The translations under genes and the position numbers were made by a program. This document shows positions 44,481 to 52,725 of a stretch of DNA of 64,000 nt, in pieces. Where the stretch lies: the NCBI RefSeq assembly GCF_004022215.1, contig NZ_SAUZ01000011.1, positions 106,396 to 170,395 on the forward strand, read 5' to 3'. The DNA is from Paenirhodobacter populi. GTDB taxonomy: Bacteria > Pseudomonadota > Alphaproteobacteria > Rhodobacterales > Rhodobacteraceae. Each line of letters opens with the position of its first letter. The first letter of the stretch is position 1. Below the pieces are notes generated by a model. It did not search any database. It was not told where the DNA came from and saw only the letters and a program-made list of their open reading frames with translations.

Positions 44481-47141
44481 CTAGGATTTGGCCGGTGCCT
44501 TCGCCCCTCCGGGCCTGCGCAGCAGCCCGTGCGGGCCGCCAGCGATCAGGGTCGCCACATCGGCCATCGCCATCATCGGCGACACCCCCACCGGCAGGGC
44601 GATGTAGCGCGGGCGCCAGTCGGGGAGGAACTTCTGCTTGAAGCTGCGCAGGCTGTCGAAATCCTCGAAGGCGCCGCCGTGGCGGAACATGATCGAGCCG
44701 AAGCGGCTCCACAGCCGATCGGTCCGCCGTTCGGAGAGACCCGCGAGCGGCGCCATGCCGAGGCTGAATTCCTGCGCCCCGGCATCCCGATACCGCTCGA
44801 TCAGCGAGACGAAGAGGAATTCGATCATCGCCACGGGCGAAAGGCCCGCCGCGTCCTCGGGCAGATAGCGCATCAGGTCGAGCGCCACCCGCCGCCCCGA
44901 GCCCGGCGAGAGGATATTGGCGAAGGCGACGGCCTTGCCCGCGCGCCGCACCACCGCGATCGGGAAATGGTTCAGATAGGCGGTCTCGAACCGTCCGGCG
45001 GAGAAGCCTTTTTCGAGCCCCACGGGGGCGGCGAGCCAGGCGTCGGAGATGGCGCGCAGTTCCTCGATCAGTTCGGGGGCATGGGGGGGCTGCATCACCT
45101 CGACCGTCAGCCCGGCGCGCAGCGCGGCCGCATGGGCGGGCCGCAGCAGGTCGCACCGCGCGAGCGAGAAATCCGGAAGCCGCACCACCGCCTCTTCCCC
45201 CACCTCATGCAGCGAAAGGCCCATTTCCACCATCAGCGGCAGGTGGCGCTGCGAGATTTCGTAGAAGACCGGGCGGCCGTTGGCATTCTGCGCCGCCTCG
45301 ACGAAGGCCCAGCCGGCGGCGTTGAGCGCATCTTCCGGCCCGACCGGGTCGCCGAAGGCGATCCAGTGGTTGCGGCGGCGCGCGAACATGATGAAGGCGC
45401 GCCCGTCCGGCGAGAAGCGGAATTCCTTGTCGCCGGTCAGCGCGAGGCAGGCCTGCGGGCGGTCTTGCGCGACGACGATCCGCGCCGCATGTTCAAGCGG
45501 GTCGGAGGGCGGCGCGGCGGCGCGGCGGCGCACGGGTTGCAGCGCGAGGACGATGGTGAACACCAGCAGCATCGCCGAGGCCAGCAGCCCCGCCCGCAGC
45601 GCCCGCGGCGTATTGGCCGACGTGGCGAAATCCCACCACATGGCCTGCGACCAGGGCGTGGCCGCGTGGATGAAGAAGAAGAAGGTCCCCGCCGACAGCA
45701 CCACCGCCAGCACCAGCCCGAACCAGACCGGGCTGAGCACACCCTCGGTGATCGCGGCGCGGCGGTAGAATTCATGCCGGAACGGCAACAGCAGCAAGGC
45801 CCCGCCGATCAGCAGCAGCGCGCTGTCGATCCTCAGGCCATTCAGCAGCGCCGCCACCGCCCCGCCGCCAAGCGCCACCAGCGTCAGCACGAAGGCGCCC
45901 GAGATCCGCCGCGCCAGCCCTTGCGACAGGATCAGCAGCACGATCCCCGTCACCGCCGAGGTCAGCGTTCCGCCTTCGAGCAGGATCGCCCCCACGATGT
46001 CATTGTCATCCGCCGCCGCCGCCCGCACCGAGGGCATCAGCGACACCGCCAGCAGATAGCTGCCGAAGCCGAGCGCCCATGCCCCGGCAAGCCAGGGCAC
46101 CACGCCGGACAGCGCGCTGAAGGCCGGGCGCATCGGCTCGGACACCTCTCCGAACAGGCGCACGGCCCAGCCTCCGGCAAGGCGCGCCTCGTTCAGCGAG
46201 ACGATGATGAAGGCGATGGCGAAGGGCAGCAGGTAATAGATGATGCGGAACATCAGCAGCGCGGCCGCCACCTCGCCCGCGTTCACGCCCGCGGGCATGG
46301 CGGCCATCACCACCGTCTCGAACACGCCGACGCCGCCGGGGACGTGGCTCATCACGCCGACCATGGTGGCCGCGGCGTAGATGGCGAGGAAGGTGACGAA
46401 ATCGGGCGTGCCCGCCGGCATCAGGATATAGAGCGTCAGCGAGGCCATGGTGGAATCGAACAGCGCGACAACCATCTGCCCGGTCAGGATCTTCGGGTTC
46501 GGCATCGACAGCTCATACCGGCGCCAGTGCAGCGACTTGCCGGAAAAGGCCAGCGCGTAAAGGAGCGCCAGCGTCCCGCCCCCGCCCAGAAGCGCCAGCG
46601 CCCGCACCGCGCCCTCGGACAGCGGCAACAGGCCTGCCAGCGCGGCCGGATGCAGCGCCAGCGCGAGGATGCCCACAAGGCTGAGCCCGGTCCCCATGGC
46701 GATGGCGATGTAGGAGGCGAGCGCCGCCACCTCGAACGCATTCAGCCCGAAGGCCGAATAGATCCGGTAGCGCACCGCGCCGCCCGACAGCACGCTGACC
46801 CCGATGGTGTTGCCGAAGGCGTAGCCAAGGAAACCGCCAAGCGCCACGACCCGCACCGGCAGCTTTTTGTCGAGGTATTTCAACGCCCAGAAGTCATACC
46901 CGATCAGCGCGAGATAGCCCATCGCCGTCGCCCCGAGCGCGATCAGCAGCACATGCAGCGGCGTCGCCTGCATCTGCGCAAGGACATCGGCGGGATCGAC
47001 CGGCTTGAGCAGCCGGTGCAGCGCCCACAACCCGACGCCGAACAGCCCGAGCCCCACCAGCACCGGCGCGAGATGCCGCAACATGCCGGAACGGGAATGG
47101 GGGTGGGAGGAAGAATGGGGACCGGCCGGTTCCGTCATCAT
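44481..47141 (-). CDS. mprF: Phosphatidylglycerol lysyltransferase/flippase (MprF)
   Basis: A 886-residue membrane protein. The N-terminal part (about 15-545) has some 14 hydrophobic helices and the flippase block with GVMSHVPGGVGVFETVVMA. The C-terminal 330 residues form the cytosolic DUF2156 transferase (DKEFRFSPDGRAFIMFARRRNHWIAFGDPVG, FSLGMAPLAGL), which transfers an aminoacyl group from tRNA to phosphatidylglycerol. This lowers membrane negative charge and protects against cationic peptides. Whether lysine or alanine is used cannot be read from sequence. Tandem ATGs at 47141 and 47138 follow GGAAAGG. Confidence 0.92.
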   Translation of the reverse strand: MMTEPAGPHSSSHPHSRSGMLRHLAPVLVGLGLFGVGLWALHRLLKPVDPADVLAQMQATPLHVLLIALGATAMGYLALIGYDFWALKYLDKKLPVRVVALGGFLGYAFGNTIGVSVLSGGAVRYRIYSAFGLNAFEVAALASYIAIAMGTGLSLVGILALALHPAALAGLLPLSEGAVRALALLGGGGTLALLYALAFSGKSLHWRRYELSMPNPKILTGQMVVALFDSTMASLTLYILMPAGTPDFVTFLAIYAAATMVGVMSHVPGGVGVFETVVMAAMPAGVNAGEVAAALLMFRIIYYLLPFAIAFIIVSLNEARLAGGWAVRLFGEVSEPMRPAFSALSGVVPWLAGAWALGFGSYLLAVSLMPSVRAAAADDNDIVGAILLEGGTLTSAVTGIVLLILSQGLARRISGAFVLTLVALGGGAVAALLNGLRIDSALLLIGGALLLLPFRHEFYRRAAITEGVLSPVWFGLVLAVVLSAGTFFFFIHAATPWSQAMWWDFATSANTPRALRAGLLASAMLLVFTIVLALQPVRRRAAAPPSDPLEHAARIVVAQDRPQACLALTGDKEFRFSPDGRAFIMFARRRNHWIAFGDPVGPEDALNAAGWAFVEAAQNANGRPVFYEISQRHLPLMVEMGLSLHEVGEEAVVRLPDFSLARCDLLRPAHAAALRAGLTVEVMQPPHAPELIEELRAISDAWLAAPVGLEKGFSAGRFETAYLNHFPIAVVRRAGKAVAFANILSPGSGRRVALDLMRYLPEDAAGLSPVAMIEFLFVSLIERYRDAGAQEFSLGMAPLAGLSERRTDRLWSRFGSIMFRHGGAFEDFDSLRSFKQKFLPDWRPRYIALPVGVSPMMAMADVATLIAGGPHGLLRRPGGAKAPAKS

Positions 47142-47230
47142 GAACCTTTCCGCATCGTGTCACTCCTCCTCATCCGGTCCTGAGTTATAGGATTCGGCGG
47201 CGAAGGCAAGGCTTGCCCTGTCTGCCCCGG

Positions 47231-48016
47231 TCAGGCGGCGGAGCGGATGGGGAATTCCGCCAGCAGGGCCGCCTGTTCGGGGCTGAGCGCTTCGGGCAGG
47301 ACCACATAGGTATGGATGGAAAAGGCGACGTAGCGGGTGACGGGCAGGCGCAGCAGAACCTGACGCTCGACCCGGATATAGGGCAGATCGGCGGGGGGAT
47401 GGCGGCCGTCTGCCTCGGTCCTCGGGTTGAAGAGGGGAGCGTCGGAATGGTGGGCGGTGCCGCGCATCAGCGGACGGCCGGGCTGCACCCCGTCCATCAG
47501 GCGCTGCACACGGGCGCCGACATCCTCGGTGTAGATCCTGACGGGGCGGTGGATGCCCATCATCGGGCGACCGAATTTCTCGGCCAATGTCCAGCCCGCC
47601 GGAAAGCACAGCACCGCGGCGTCGAGGACATGACCTTCTGGCCCCGCGCGCATCAGGCACAGATCCTCCTGCACGAGCCGGCCGAGCGTGGCGAGCGGAT
47701 CGGCGGGATCGGGCGTGACCTCGACCCCGTCGGGGCGGCGGATCCCCTGCCCCGTCACGCGAAAGCCAAGCGCCGGGAGCTGTTCCAGAACAAGGGCGTA
47801 GAGTTCCCGCACGGCGTCCGCCGCCGCCGGGGCGCAGCCGATCACCCGGTCGCGTTCATGGGCGATCAGATCCTCGCGCAGGGCCATCTGGCCGGCATAG
47901 GCATCGTCGACCTCCAGCCATTCTTCTGGCGTGACCGGCACCACGCCCGGCAGGCGGCGGGTGCGCGGATCGGCCCAGGGGGCAAAGGACAGGCGGCTTT
48001 GGAGAACATGGCTCAT
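47231..48016 (-). CDS. Heme-dependent oxidative N-demethylase-like protein (DUF3445)
   Basis: A 261-residue protein of the DUF3445 family, whose studied members form a subunit of a heme-dependent oxidative N-demethylase acting on methylated amines. The blocks RLVQEDLCLMR, VLCFPAGWTLAEKFGRPMMGIHRPV and the C-terminal RVERQVLLRLPVTRYVAFSIHTYV match the family; His residues in GIHRPV and SIHTYV are candidates for heme contact. It overlaps the DUF6314 gene as ATGA. The partner demethylase subunits are not nearby, so activity on dimethylamine is only inference. Confidence 0.82.
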   Translation of the reverse strand: MSHVLQSRLSFAPWADPRTRRLPGVVPVTPEEWLEVDDAYAGQMALREDLIAHERDRVIGCAPAAADAVRELYALVLEQLPALGFRVTGQGIRRPDGVEVTPDPADPLATLGRLVQEDLCLMRAGPEGHVLDAAVLCFPAGWTLAEKFGRPMMGIHRPVRIYTEDVGARVQRLMDGVQPGRPLMRGTAHHSDAPLFNPRTEADGRHPPADLPYIRVERQVLLRLPVTRYVAFSIHTYVVLPEALSPEQAALLAEFPIRSAA

Positions 48017-48450
48017 GGCGCGAGATTTTCCGCAAATTCCGCAGCTTGCAAGTGGCTGTAGCGCGAAACCATCCGATAATCCTTGCGCGGGCCGCGCACG
48101 CGCCATTCCGCCTGCCATTCGGGCCAGAGGCCGAAGGAATAGCGCACCCGGTAATCGTCCGGGTCGCACCAATGCGCGGCCTCGGGCGCGTCGGGGCGGA
48201 AATCGTGAAATGGCCGACCATCGGCGAACAGCACCGCGATCCCGTCGTCCGTCTGGCGCCACAGATAGTCGCGTTCGGCCCGCATCGGCACGGTGCCGGG
48301 CAGGTGCATCAGGCCTTCCTCATGGTAGTGCAGCCCCGCGCCATCGGGCCGGAACACCGCCCGTCCGGTGAAATGCGCCGTGCCCGTGGCCTGAAAGATG
48401 CGCCGCGAAATCCCCCATTCGCCCTCGAAATCCGCCAGACCAACCCGCAT
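48013..48450 (-). CDS. DUF6314 family protein
   Basis: A 145-residue protein rich in Trp, Arg and His: LADFEGEWGISRRIFQATGTAHFTGRAVF, HYHEEGLMHLP, YLWRQTDDGIAVLFADGRPFHDF and HWCDPDDYRVRYSF. These follow the DUF6314 pattern, a lipocalin-like or heme-nitrobindin-like beta-barrel of unknown function. The start ATG 48450 has AAAGGGGCGG upstream. Translational coupling to the DUF3445 gene suggests a shared role. Confidence 0.75.
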   Translation of the reverse strand: MRVGLADFEGEWGISRRIFQATGTAHFTGRAVFRPDGAGLHYHEEGLMHLPGTVPMRAERDYLWRQTDDGIAVLFADGRPFHDFRPDAPEAAHWCDPDDYRVRYSFGLWPEWQAEWRVRGPRKDYRMVSRYSHLQAAEFAENLAP

Positions 48451-48527
48451 CGCCGCCCCTTTGCCTTGCCCCACGGGCGCGCGCAGTCTAGAAGCGCCCC
48501 AAATCCTCCACAACCGAGAGAGACGCC

Positions 48528-49832
48528 ATGATCCCGCGTTATTCCCGCAAAGAGATGGTCGACATCTGGGAACCCGCCACCAAGTTCAAGATCTGGTACG
48601 AGATCGAGGCCCATGCCTGCGACGCGCAGGCCGAGCTTGGCGTGATCCCCAAGGCGAATGCGGAGGCGGTGTGGAAGGCGAAGGACGTGGCCTTCGACGT
48701 CGCCCGCATCGACGAGATCGAGGCCGTGACCAAGCATGACGTCATCGCCTTCCTCACCCATCTGGCGGAACATATCGGCGCCGACGAGGCGCGCTTCGTC
48801 CATCAGGGGATGACCTCTTCGGACGTGCTGGACACCACGCTGAACGTGCAGCTCGTGCGGGCCTCGGACATCCTGCTGGCGGATCTGGACCGGGTGCTGG
48901 CGGCGCTGAAGAAGCGCGCCTACGAGCACAAGGACACGGTGCGGATCGGCCGCTCGCACGGCATCCACGCGGAACCCACCACCATGGGCCTGACCTTCGC
49001 GCGCTTCTACGCCGAGATGGACCGCAACAGGCGCCGCCTGCAGGCTGCGCGCGAGGAAATCGCCACCGGCGCGATCTCCGGCGCGGTCGGCACCTTCGCC
49101 AACATCGATCCCTATGTCGAGGAACATGTCTGCAAGATGATGGGCCTGCGGCCCGAGCCGATCTCGACCCAGGTGATCCCGCGCGACCGGCATGCGATGT
49201 TCTTCGCCACGCTCGGCGTCATCGGTTCGTCGATGGAGAATATCGCCATCGAGATCCGCCACATGCAGCGGACCGAGGTGCTGGAGGCGGAGGAATTCTT
49301 CTCCCCCGGGCAGAAGGGCTCGTCGGCGATGCCGCACAAGCGCAACCCGGTGCTGTCGGAAAACCTCACCGGCCTTGCGCGGCTGGTGCGGATGTCGGTG
49401 ATCCCGGCGCTGGAGAATGTGGCGCTCTGGCATGAGCGCGACATTTCGCATTCCTCGGTCGAGCGCGGCATCGGTCCGGATACCACCGTGACGCTGGATT
49501 TCGCGCTGAACCGGCTGGCCGGGCTGATCGAGAAGCTGGTGATCTATCCCGAGAACATGCTGAAGAACCTCAACAAGTTCAAGGGGCTGGTGATGTCGCA
49601 GCGGGTTCTTCTGGCGCTGACGCAGGCCGGTGTCTCGCGCGAGGATGCCTATCGGCTGGTGCAGCGGAACGCGATGAAGGTCTGGGAAAAGGGCGCCGAT
49701 TTCAAGACCGAGCTGCTGGCCGATCCCGAGGTGACCGCGGCGCTGAGCCCCGCCGAGATCGAGGAGAAATTCGACCTCGGCTATCACACCAAGCACGTCG
49801 ACACGATCTTCCGCCGCGTCTTCGGGGAGTGA
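48528..49832 (+). CDS. purB: Adenylosuccinate lyase
   Basis: Cleaves SAICAR and adenylosuccinate in purine synthesis. The 434-residue protein has the fumarase-superfamily loop GSSAMPHKRNP (catalytic Ser about 263-265) and TSSDVLDTTLNVQL and GRSHGIHAEPTTMG blocks with the catalytic His. The length matches the short PurB type. The start ATG 48528 has GAGAGAGACGCC upstream. A small secreted protein gene follows 69 bases after its stop. Confidence 0.97.
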   Translation: MIPRYSRKEMVDIWEPATKFKIWYEIEAHACDAQAELGVIPKANAEAVWKAKDVAFDVARIDEIEAVTKHDVIAFLTHLAEHIGADEARFVHQGMTSSDVLDTTLNVQLVRASDILLADLDRVLAALKKRAYEHKDTVRIGRSHGIHAEPTTMGLTFARFYAEMDRNRRRLQAAREEIATGAISGAVGTFANIDPYVEEHVCKMMGLRPEPISTQVIPRDRHAMFFATLGVIGSSMENIAIEIRHMQRTEVLEAEEFFSPGQKGSSAMPHKRNPVLSENLTGLARLVRMSVIPALENVALWHERDISHSSVERGIGPDTTVTLDFALNRLAGLIEKLVIYPENMLKNLNKFKGLVMSQRVLLALTQAGVSREDAYRLVQRNAMKVWEKGADFKTELLADPEVTAALSPAEIEEKFDLGYHTKHVDTIFRRVFGE

Positions 49833-49901
49833 TCGCGAAAGCGTGATGCGGGGATCGCGGCGATTCGTGGTGTCATTTCCCTTTCAGGAAAGGAGACGAC
49901 C

Positions 49902-50054
49902 ATGAAGACCACGATCCTCGCGTCGCTGGCGCTGACGCTCCTGCCGGCGCTGGCATATGCCAACTGTCCCGTCTCGGAACGGACCGCGATGGCCTGCGAA
50001 ACCGGCCAGACATGGGATGCGGCAACGCACAGATGCGTTTCGACGTCGAGCTGA
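49902..50054 (+). CDS. Small secreted cysteine-containing protein (50 aa)
   Basis: A short gene with a strong ribosome site (AGGAAAGGAGACGACC). The product begins MKTTILASLALTLLPALAYA, a clear signal peptide, and the mature 30-residue peptide has three Cys (ANCPVSERTAMACETGQTWD then HRCVSTSS), like a fragment of a chitin-binding (peritrophin-type) loop. It lies directly after purB and ends before repeat copy 9. Function is unknown. Confidence 0.75.
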   Translation: MKTTILASLALTLLPALAYANCPVSERTAMACETGQTWDAATHRCVSTSS

Positions 50055-50073
50055 GCGCGTGCCTGACGGGGGC

Positions 50074-50137
50074 TAGGGGGCGCCGCCCCCTCGGCCTGCG
50101 GCCTCACCCCCGGGATATTTATGGAAGAATGAAGGCG
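50074..50137 (+). repeat. Dispersed intergenic repeat, copy 9
   Basis: Full copy: hairpin A AGGGGGC-GCC-GCCCCCT, hairpin B GGCC-TGC-GGCC, core with tail GGAAGAATGAAGGCGG. It begins about 20 bases after the small secreted gene's stop. Confidence 0.85.
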
Positions 50138-50242
50138 GGAAGGCCGTTTCGCGGTTCTTGAGGGTTTGCGATAACTGGCTCTTAACGTGCTGCTGACACC
50201 CTGCACCCGGCGGAATCATTCGCCGCAGGAAGGGGTGCAGTC

Positions 50243-51286
50243 TTGGCGCAGACACAACCGAACGCGACCATCAGAAGCGGCGGAATCCGCCCGATGCTCA
50301 CGCCGCGGCAGAAGGCCGCGGTGATCGTGCGGCTACTGAACGCCGAGGGGATGACCCTGCCCTTGCAGGAGCTGAGCGATGAACAGCAGACGCTGCTGAC
50401 CGGGCAGATCGCGCAGATGCGCCCGATCGACCGCGACACGCTGAACGAGATCATCGAGGAATTCTGCACCCAGCTCGAATCGATCGGCCTGACCTTTCCC
50501 AAGGGGCTGGACGGGGCGCTGACGCTGCTGGACGGGCAATTGTCCACCACCGCCGCAAGCCGCCTGCGCCGGATGATCTCCAACAGCGCGAACAGCGACC
50601 CCTGGCAGCGGATCGCCGGGCTTGCGCCCGAGGTGCTGGAGCCCGCCATTCTGGAGGAAAGCCCCGAGGTGGCGGCCGTGATCCTGTCGAAACTGCCGGT
50701 GCCTACGGCGGCCGAGATTCTGGGCAAACTGCCGGGCGAAAAGGCGCGGCGCATCGCCTATGCGGTGTCGCTGACGGGGAATGTCGCGCCCGAGGTCGTC
50801 CAGCGGATCGGCATGGTGCTGGCGCAGCAGCTCGATGTGGTGGCGGCGAAGGCGTTCACCTCCGGGCCGGTGGAACGGGTCGGCGCGATCCTCAACCAGT
50901 CGCCCTCGCGGGTGCGCGATTCGGTGATCGAGGGGCTGGAGGAGGAGGACAGGCAGTTCGCCGAACAGGTCCGGAAAGCGATCTTCACCTTCGCGCTGAT
51001 CCCGCAGCGGATCGAGGCGCGCGACGTGCCGAAGATCCTGCGCGGGCTGGACCAGAAGGTGATTCTCACCGCGCTCGCATCGGCGACCGGGCCGGATGCG
51101 GCGGCGGCGGAATTCATCTTTGCGAACATCTCGCAACGTCTCGCCGCCACCCTGCGCGAAGAGATGGAGCAGCTTGGCAAGATCCGAGAAAGCGAAGGCG
51201 AGGCGGCCCGGGCACAGGTCGTTGCCGCGGCCCGCGATCTGGAGGCGGCGGGCGAGCTGGCCTTTGTCGCGCCCGAGGATGAATGA
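50243..51286 (+). CDS. fliG: Flagellar motor switch protein FliG homologue, isolated
   Basis: A 347-residue protein with the FliG order: N-terminal ring domain (LTPRQKAAVIVRLLNAEGMTLPLQEL), middle domain with ESPEVAAVILSKLPVPTAAEILGKLP and C-terminal domain (IFTFALIPQRIEARDVPKILRGLDQKVILTAL ... FIFANISQRLAATLREEMEQLG). All three are complete. The start is TTG 50243 with AAGGGGT upstream. No flagellar gene is within the window, so it is an orphan copy, either the strain's only FliG or a second one. Confidence 0.88.
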   Translation: MAQTQPNATIRSGGIRPMLTPRQKAAVIVRLLNAEGMTLPLQELSDEQQTLLTGQIAQMRPIDRDTLNEIIEEFCTQLESIGLTFPKGLDGALTLLDGQLSTTAASRLRRMISNSANSDPWQRIAGLAPEVLEPAILEESPEVAAVILSKLPVPTAAEILGKLPGEKARRIAYAVSLTGNVAPEVVQRIGMVLAQQLDVVAAKAFTSGPVERVGAILNQSPSRVRDSVIEGLEEEDRQFAEQVRKAIFTFALIPQRIEARDVPKILRGLDQKVILTALASATGPDAAAAEFIFANISQRLAATLREEMEQLGKIRESEGEAARAQVVAAARDLEAAGELAFVAPEDE

Positions 51287-51380
51287 CCCGGTGCCGGTTT
51301 TTTCCACCCATCGCAGCCAATGTTAACGCAACCAGTCGATGTTTCCGCTATCACCCTGAAATCGTGTGTTTTCCTGTATT

Positions 51381-51396
51381 GAATACCGTGGTATTC
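51381..51396. promoter_or_regulatory. Palindrome upstream of the first gap gene
   Basis: GAATACC-GT-GGTATTC is a perfect 16-base palindrome 65 bases before the gap start, and so a candidate operator. A 6-bp hairpin GCGGTG / CACCGC (51426-51443) lies in the leader. Confidence 0.5.
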
Positions 51397-51460
51397 GCGC
51401 ATCAAATCCTCCGGGAGATTGACGCGCGGTGTCTGCGCACCGCCCAGACAGGAGAGCCAA

Positions 51461-52465
51461 ATGACCGTCACCATCGGCATCAACGGTTTCGGACGTATCG
51501 GGCGCTGCACGCTGTCCCATATCGCCGAGGCGGCGCGCAACGACGTTCAGGTTGTCAAGATCAACGCCACCGGCCCGATCGAAACCAACGCCCATCTGCT
51601 GAAATACGATTCGGTCCACGGCCGCTTTGGCGGGCCGATCACGGTCGAGGGCAAGACGCTCGACCTCGGCCAAGGCCCGATCGAGGTCATGTCGACCTAC
51701 AATCCCGAAGATCTGGACTGGGAGGGCGTCGATGTCGTCCTCGAATGCACCGGCAAGTTCAACTCGAAGGACAAGGCCTCGGTCCACCTTGGCCGCGGGG
51801 CCAAGCGGGTTCTGGTCTCCGCCCCGGCGACCGGCGTCGACAAGACCGTGGTCTATGGCGTCAACCACCGCGAACTGCGGGCCGAACATCTGGTCGTCTC
51901 GAACGGCTCCTGCACGACGAACTGCCTCGCCCCGCTCGCCAAGGTGCTGAACGACACGGTCGGCATAGAATCGGGCATCATGACCACGATCCACAGCTAC
52001 ACCGGCGACCAGCCGACGCTCGACCGCCGCCACAAGGACCTGTATCGCGCCCGCGCCGCCGCGCTGGCGATGATCCCGACCTCGACCGGCGCCGCCAAGG
52101 CGATTGGCGAGGTTCTGCCGGAACTGGCCGGGCGGCTCGACGGCAGCTCGATCCGGGTGCCGACGCCCAATGTTTCGGCGGTGGACCTGACCTTCATCGC
52201 CTCGAAATCGGTTACCCGCGACGAGATCAACGAGATCATGCGCGAAGCGGCACAGGGCCATATGGGCGCGGTGCTGGGCTATGATCCGGAGCCGAAGGTC
52301 TCGATCGACTTCAACCACACCACGCAATCCTCGATCTTCGCCCCCGACCAGACCAAGGTCACCGGCGGCAGGCTGGTGCGGGTGCTGTCGTGGTATGACA
52401 ACGAATGGGGCTTCTCCTGCCGGATGGCGGATGTGGCCGGCGCGATCGGGCGTCTGCTGCACTGA
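51461..52465 (+). CDS. gap: Glyceraldehyde-3-phosphate dehydrogenase, copy 1
   Basis: A 334-residue enzyme of glycolysis and gluconeogenesis. [10 protein letters not shown] is the Rossmann start, [17 protein letters not shown] holds the catalytic Cys, [11 protein letters not shown] the His, and the S-loop and WYDNEWGFS end are intact. The cofactor-binding strand reads VVKINATGPIE, whereas copy 2 has [11 protein letters not shown]; the change beside the adenosine ribose could affect NAD/NADP preference. The start ATG 51461 follows GGAGAGCCAA. Confidence 0.95.
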   Translation: MTVTIGINGFGRIGRCTLSHIAEAARNDVQVVKINATGPIETNAHLLKYDSVHGRFGGPITVEGKTLDLGQGPIEVMSTYNPEDLDWEGVDVVLECTGKFNSKDKASVHLGRGAKRVLVSAPATGVDKTVVYGVNHRELRAEHLVVSNGSCTTNCLAPLAKVLNDTVGIESGIMTTIHSYTGDQPTLDRRHKDLYRARAAALAMIPTSTGAAKAIGEVLPELAGRLDGSSIRVPTPNVSAVDLTFIASKSVTRDEINEIMREAAQGHMGAVLGYDPEPKVSIDFNHTTQSSIFAPDQTKVTGGRLVRVLSWYDNEWGFSCRMADVAGAIGRLLH

Positions 52466-52498
52466 CCTCCTCGGGGCGTGCCCGGAGCGGGGAAACGG

Positions 52499-52642
52499 AT
52501 GACCAATCCGGTCGCCATCGGGCTCGCCCTGTTGCTTTTGCTCGCACTTGCCCTCGACGGGCTGGCGAACCACTGGGCTGCGACACTTTTTCTGGCCATC
52601 AAGGTCACCGAACTCATCGATTGGGTGGCGTTCTGGCGTTGA
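52499..52642 (+). CDS. 47-aa single-pass membrane protein between the two gap genes
   Basis: A small gene starting at ATG 52499 after GGGGAAACGG, 33 bases after the first gap. The product is MTNPVAIGLALLLLLALALD then a short polar turn (GLANHWAA), TLFLAIKVTELIDWVAFWR and stop: a hydrophobic N-terminal helix and a second amphipathic helix ending in the aromatic-basic WVAFWR. I recall similar small proteins beside gap in related bacteria, often wrongly named after it. Function is unknown. Confidence 0.75.
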   Translation: MTNPVAIGLALLLLLALALDGLANHWAATLFLAIKVTELIDWVAFWR

Positions 52643-52658
52643 CTGCGGCACTCTGCCC

Positions 52659-52695
52659 TTGACCTTTCGCGGCGCTCGGCGATGTTAGCGCTAAC
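52659..52695 (+). promoter_or_regulatory. Promoter and overlapping palindromic operator of gap copy 2
   Basis: TTGACC (52659-52664), 17 bases, ATGTTA (52682-52687) make a sigma-70-like promoter. The perfect 12-bp palindrome GTTAGCGCTAAC (52684-52695) covers the -10 and start region, the position of a repressor site. Its central CG and length fit a LacI-family operator such as those of CceR/PckR-type carbon regulators; that link is inference. Confidence 0.6.
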
Positions 52696-52725
52696 TGCGA
52701 AAGGGTCGCGGAAAAGGAGGCGAGG

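Noticed and set aside
51289..51303. CCGG-TG-CCGG followed by TTTTTT after fliG, a possible terminator
   Set aside because: A 4-bp stem with a two-base loop is not stable enough to claim.
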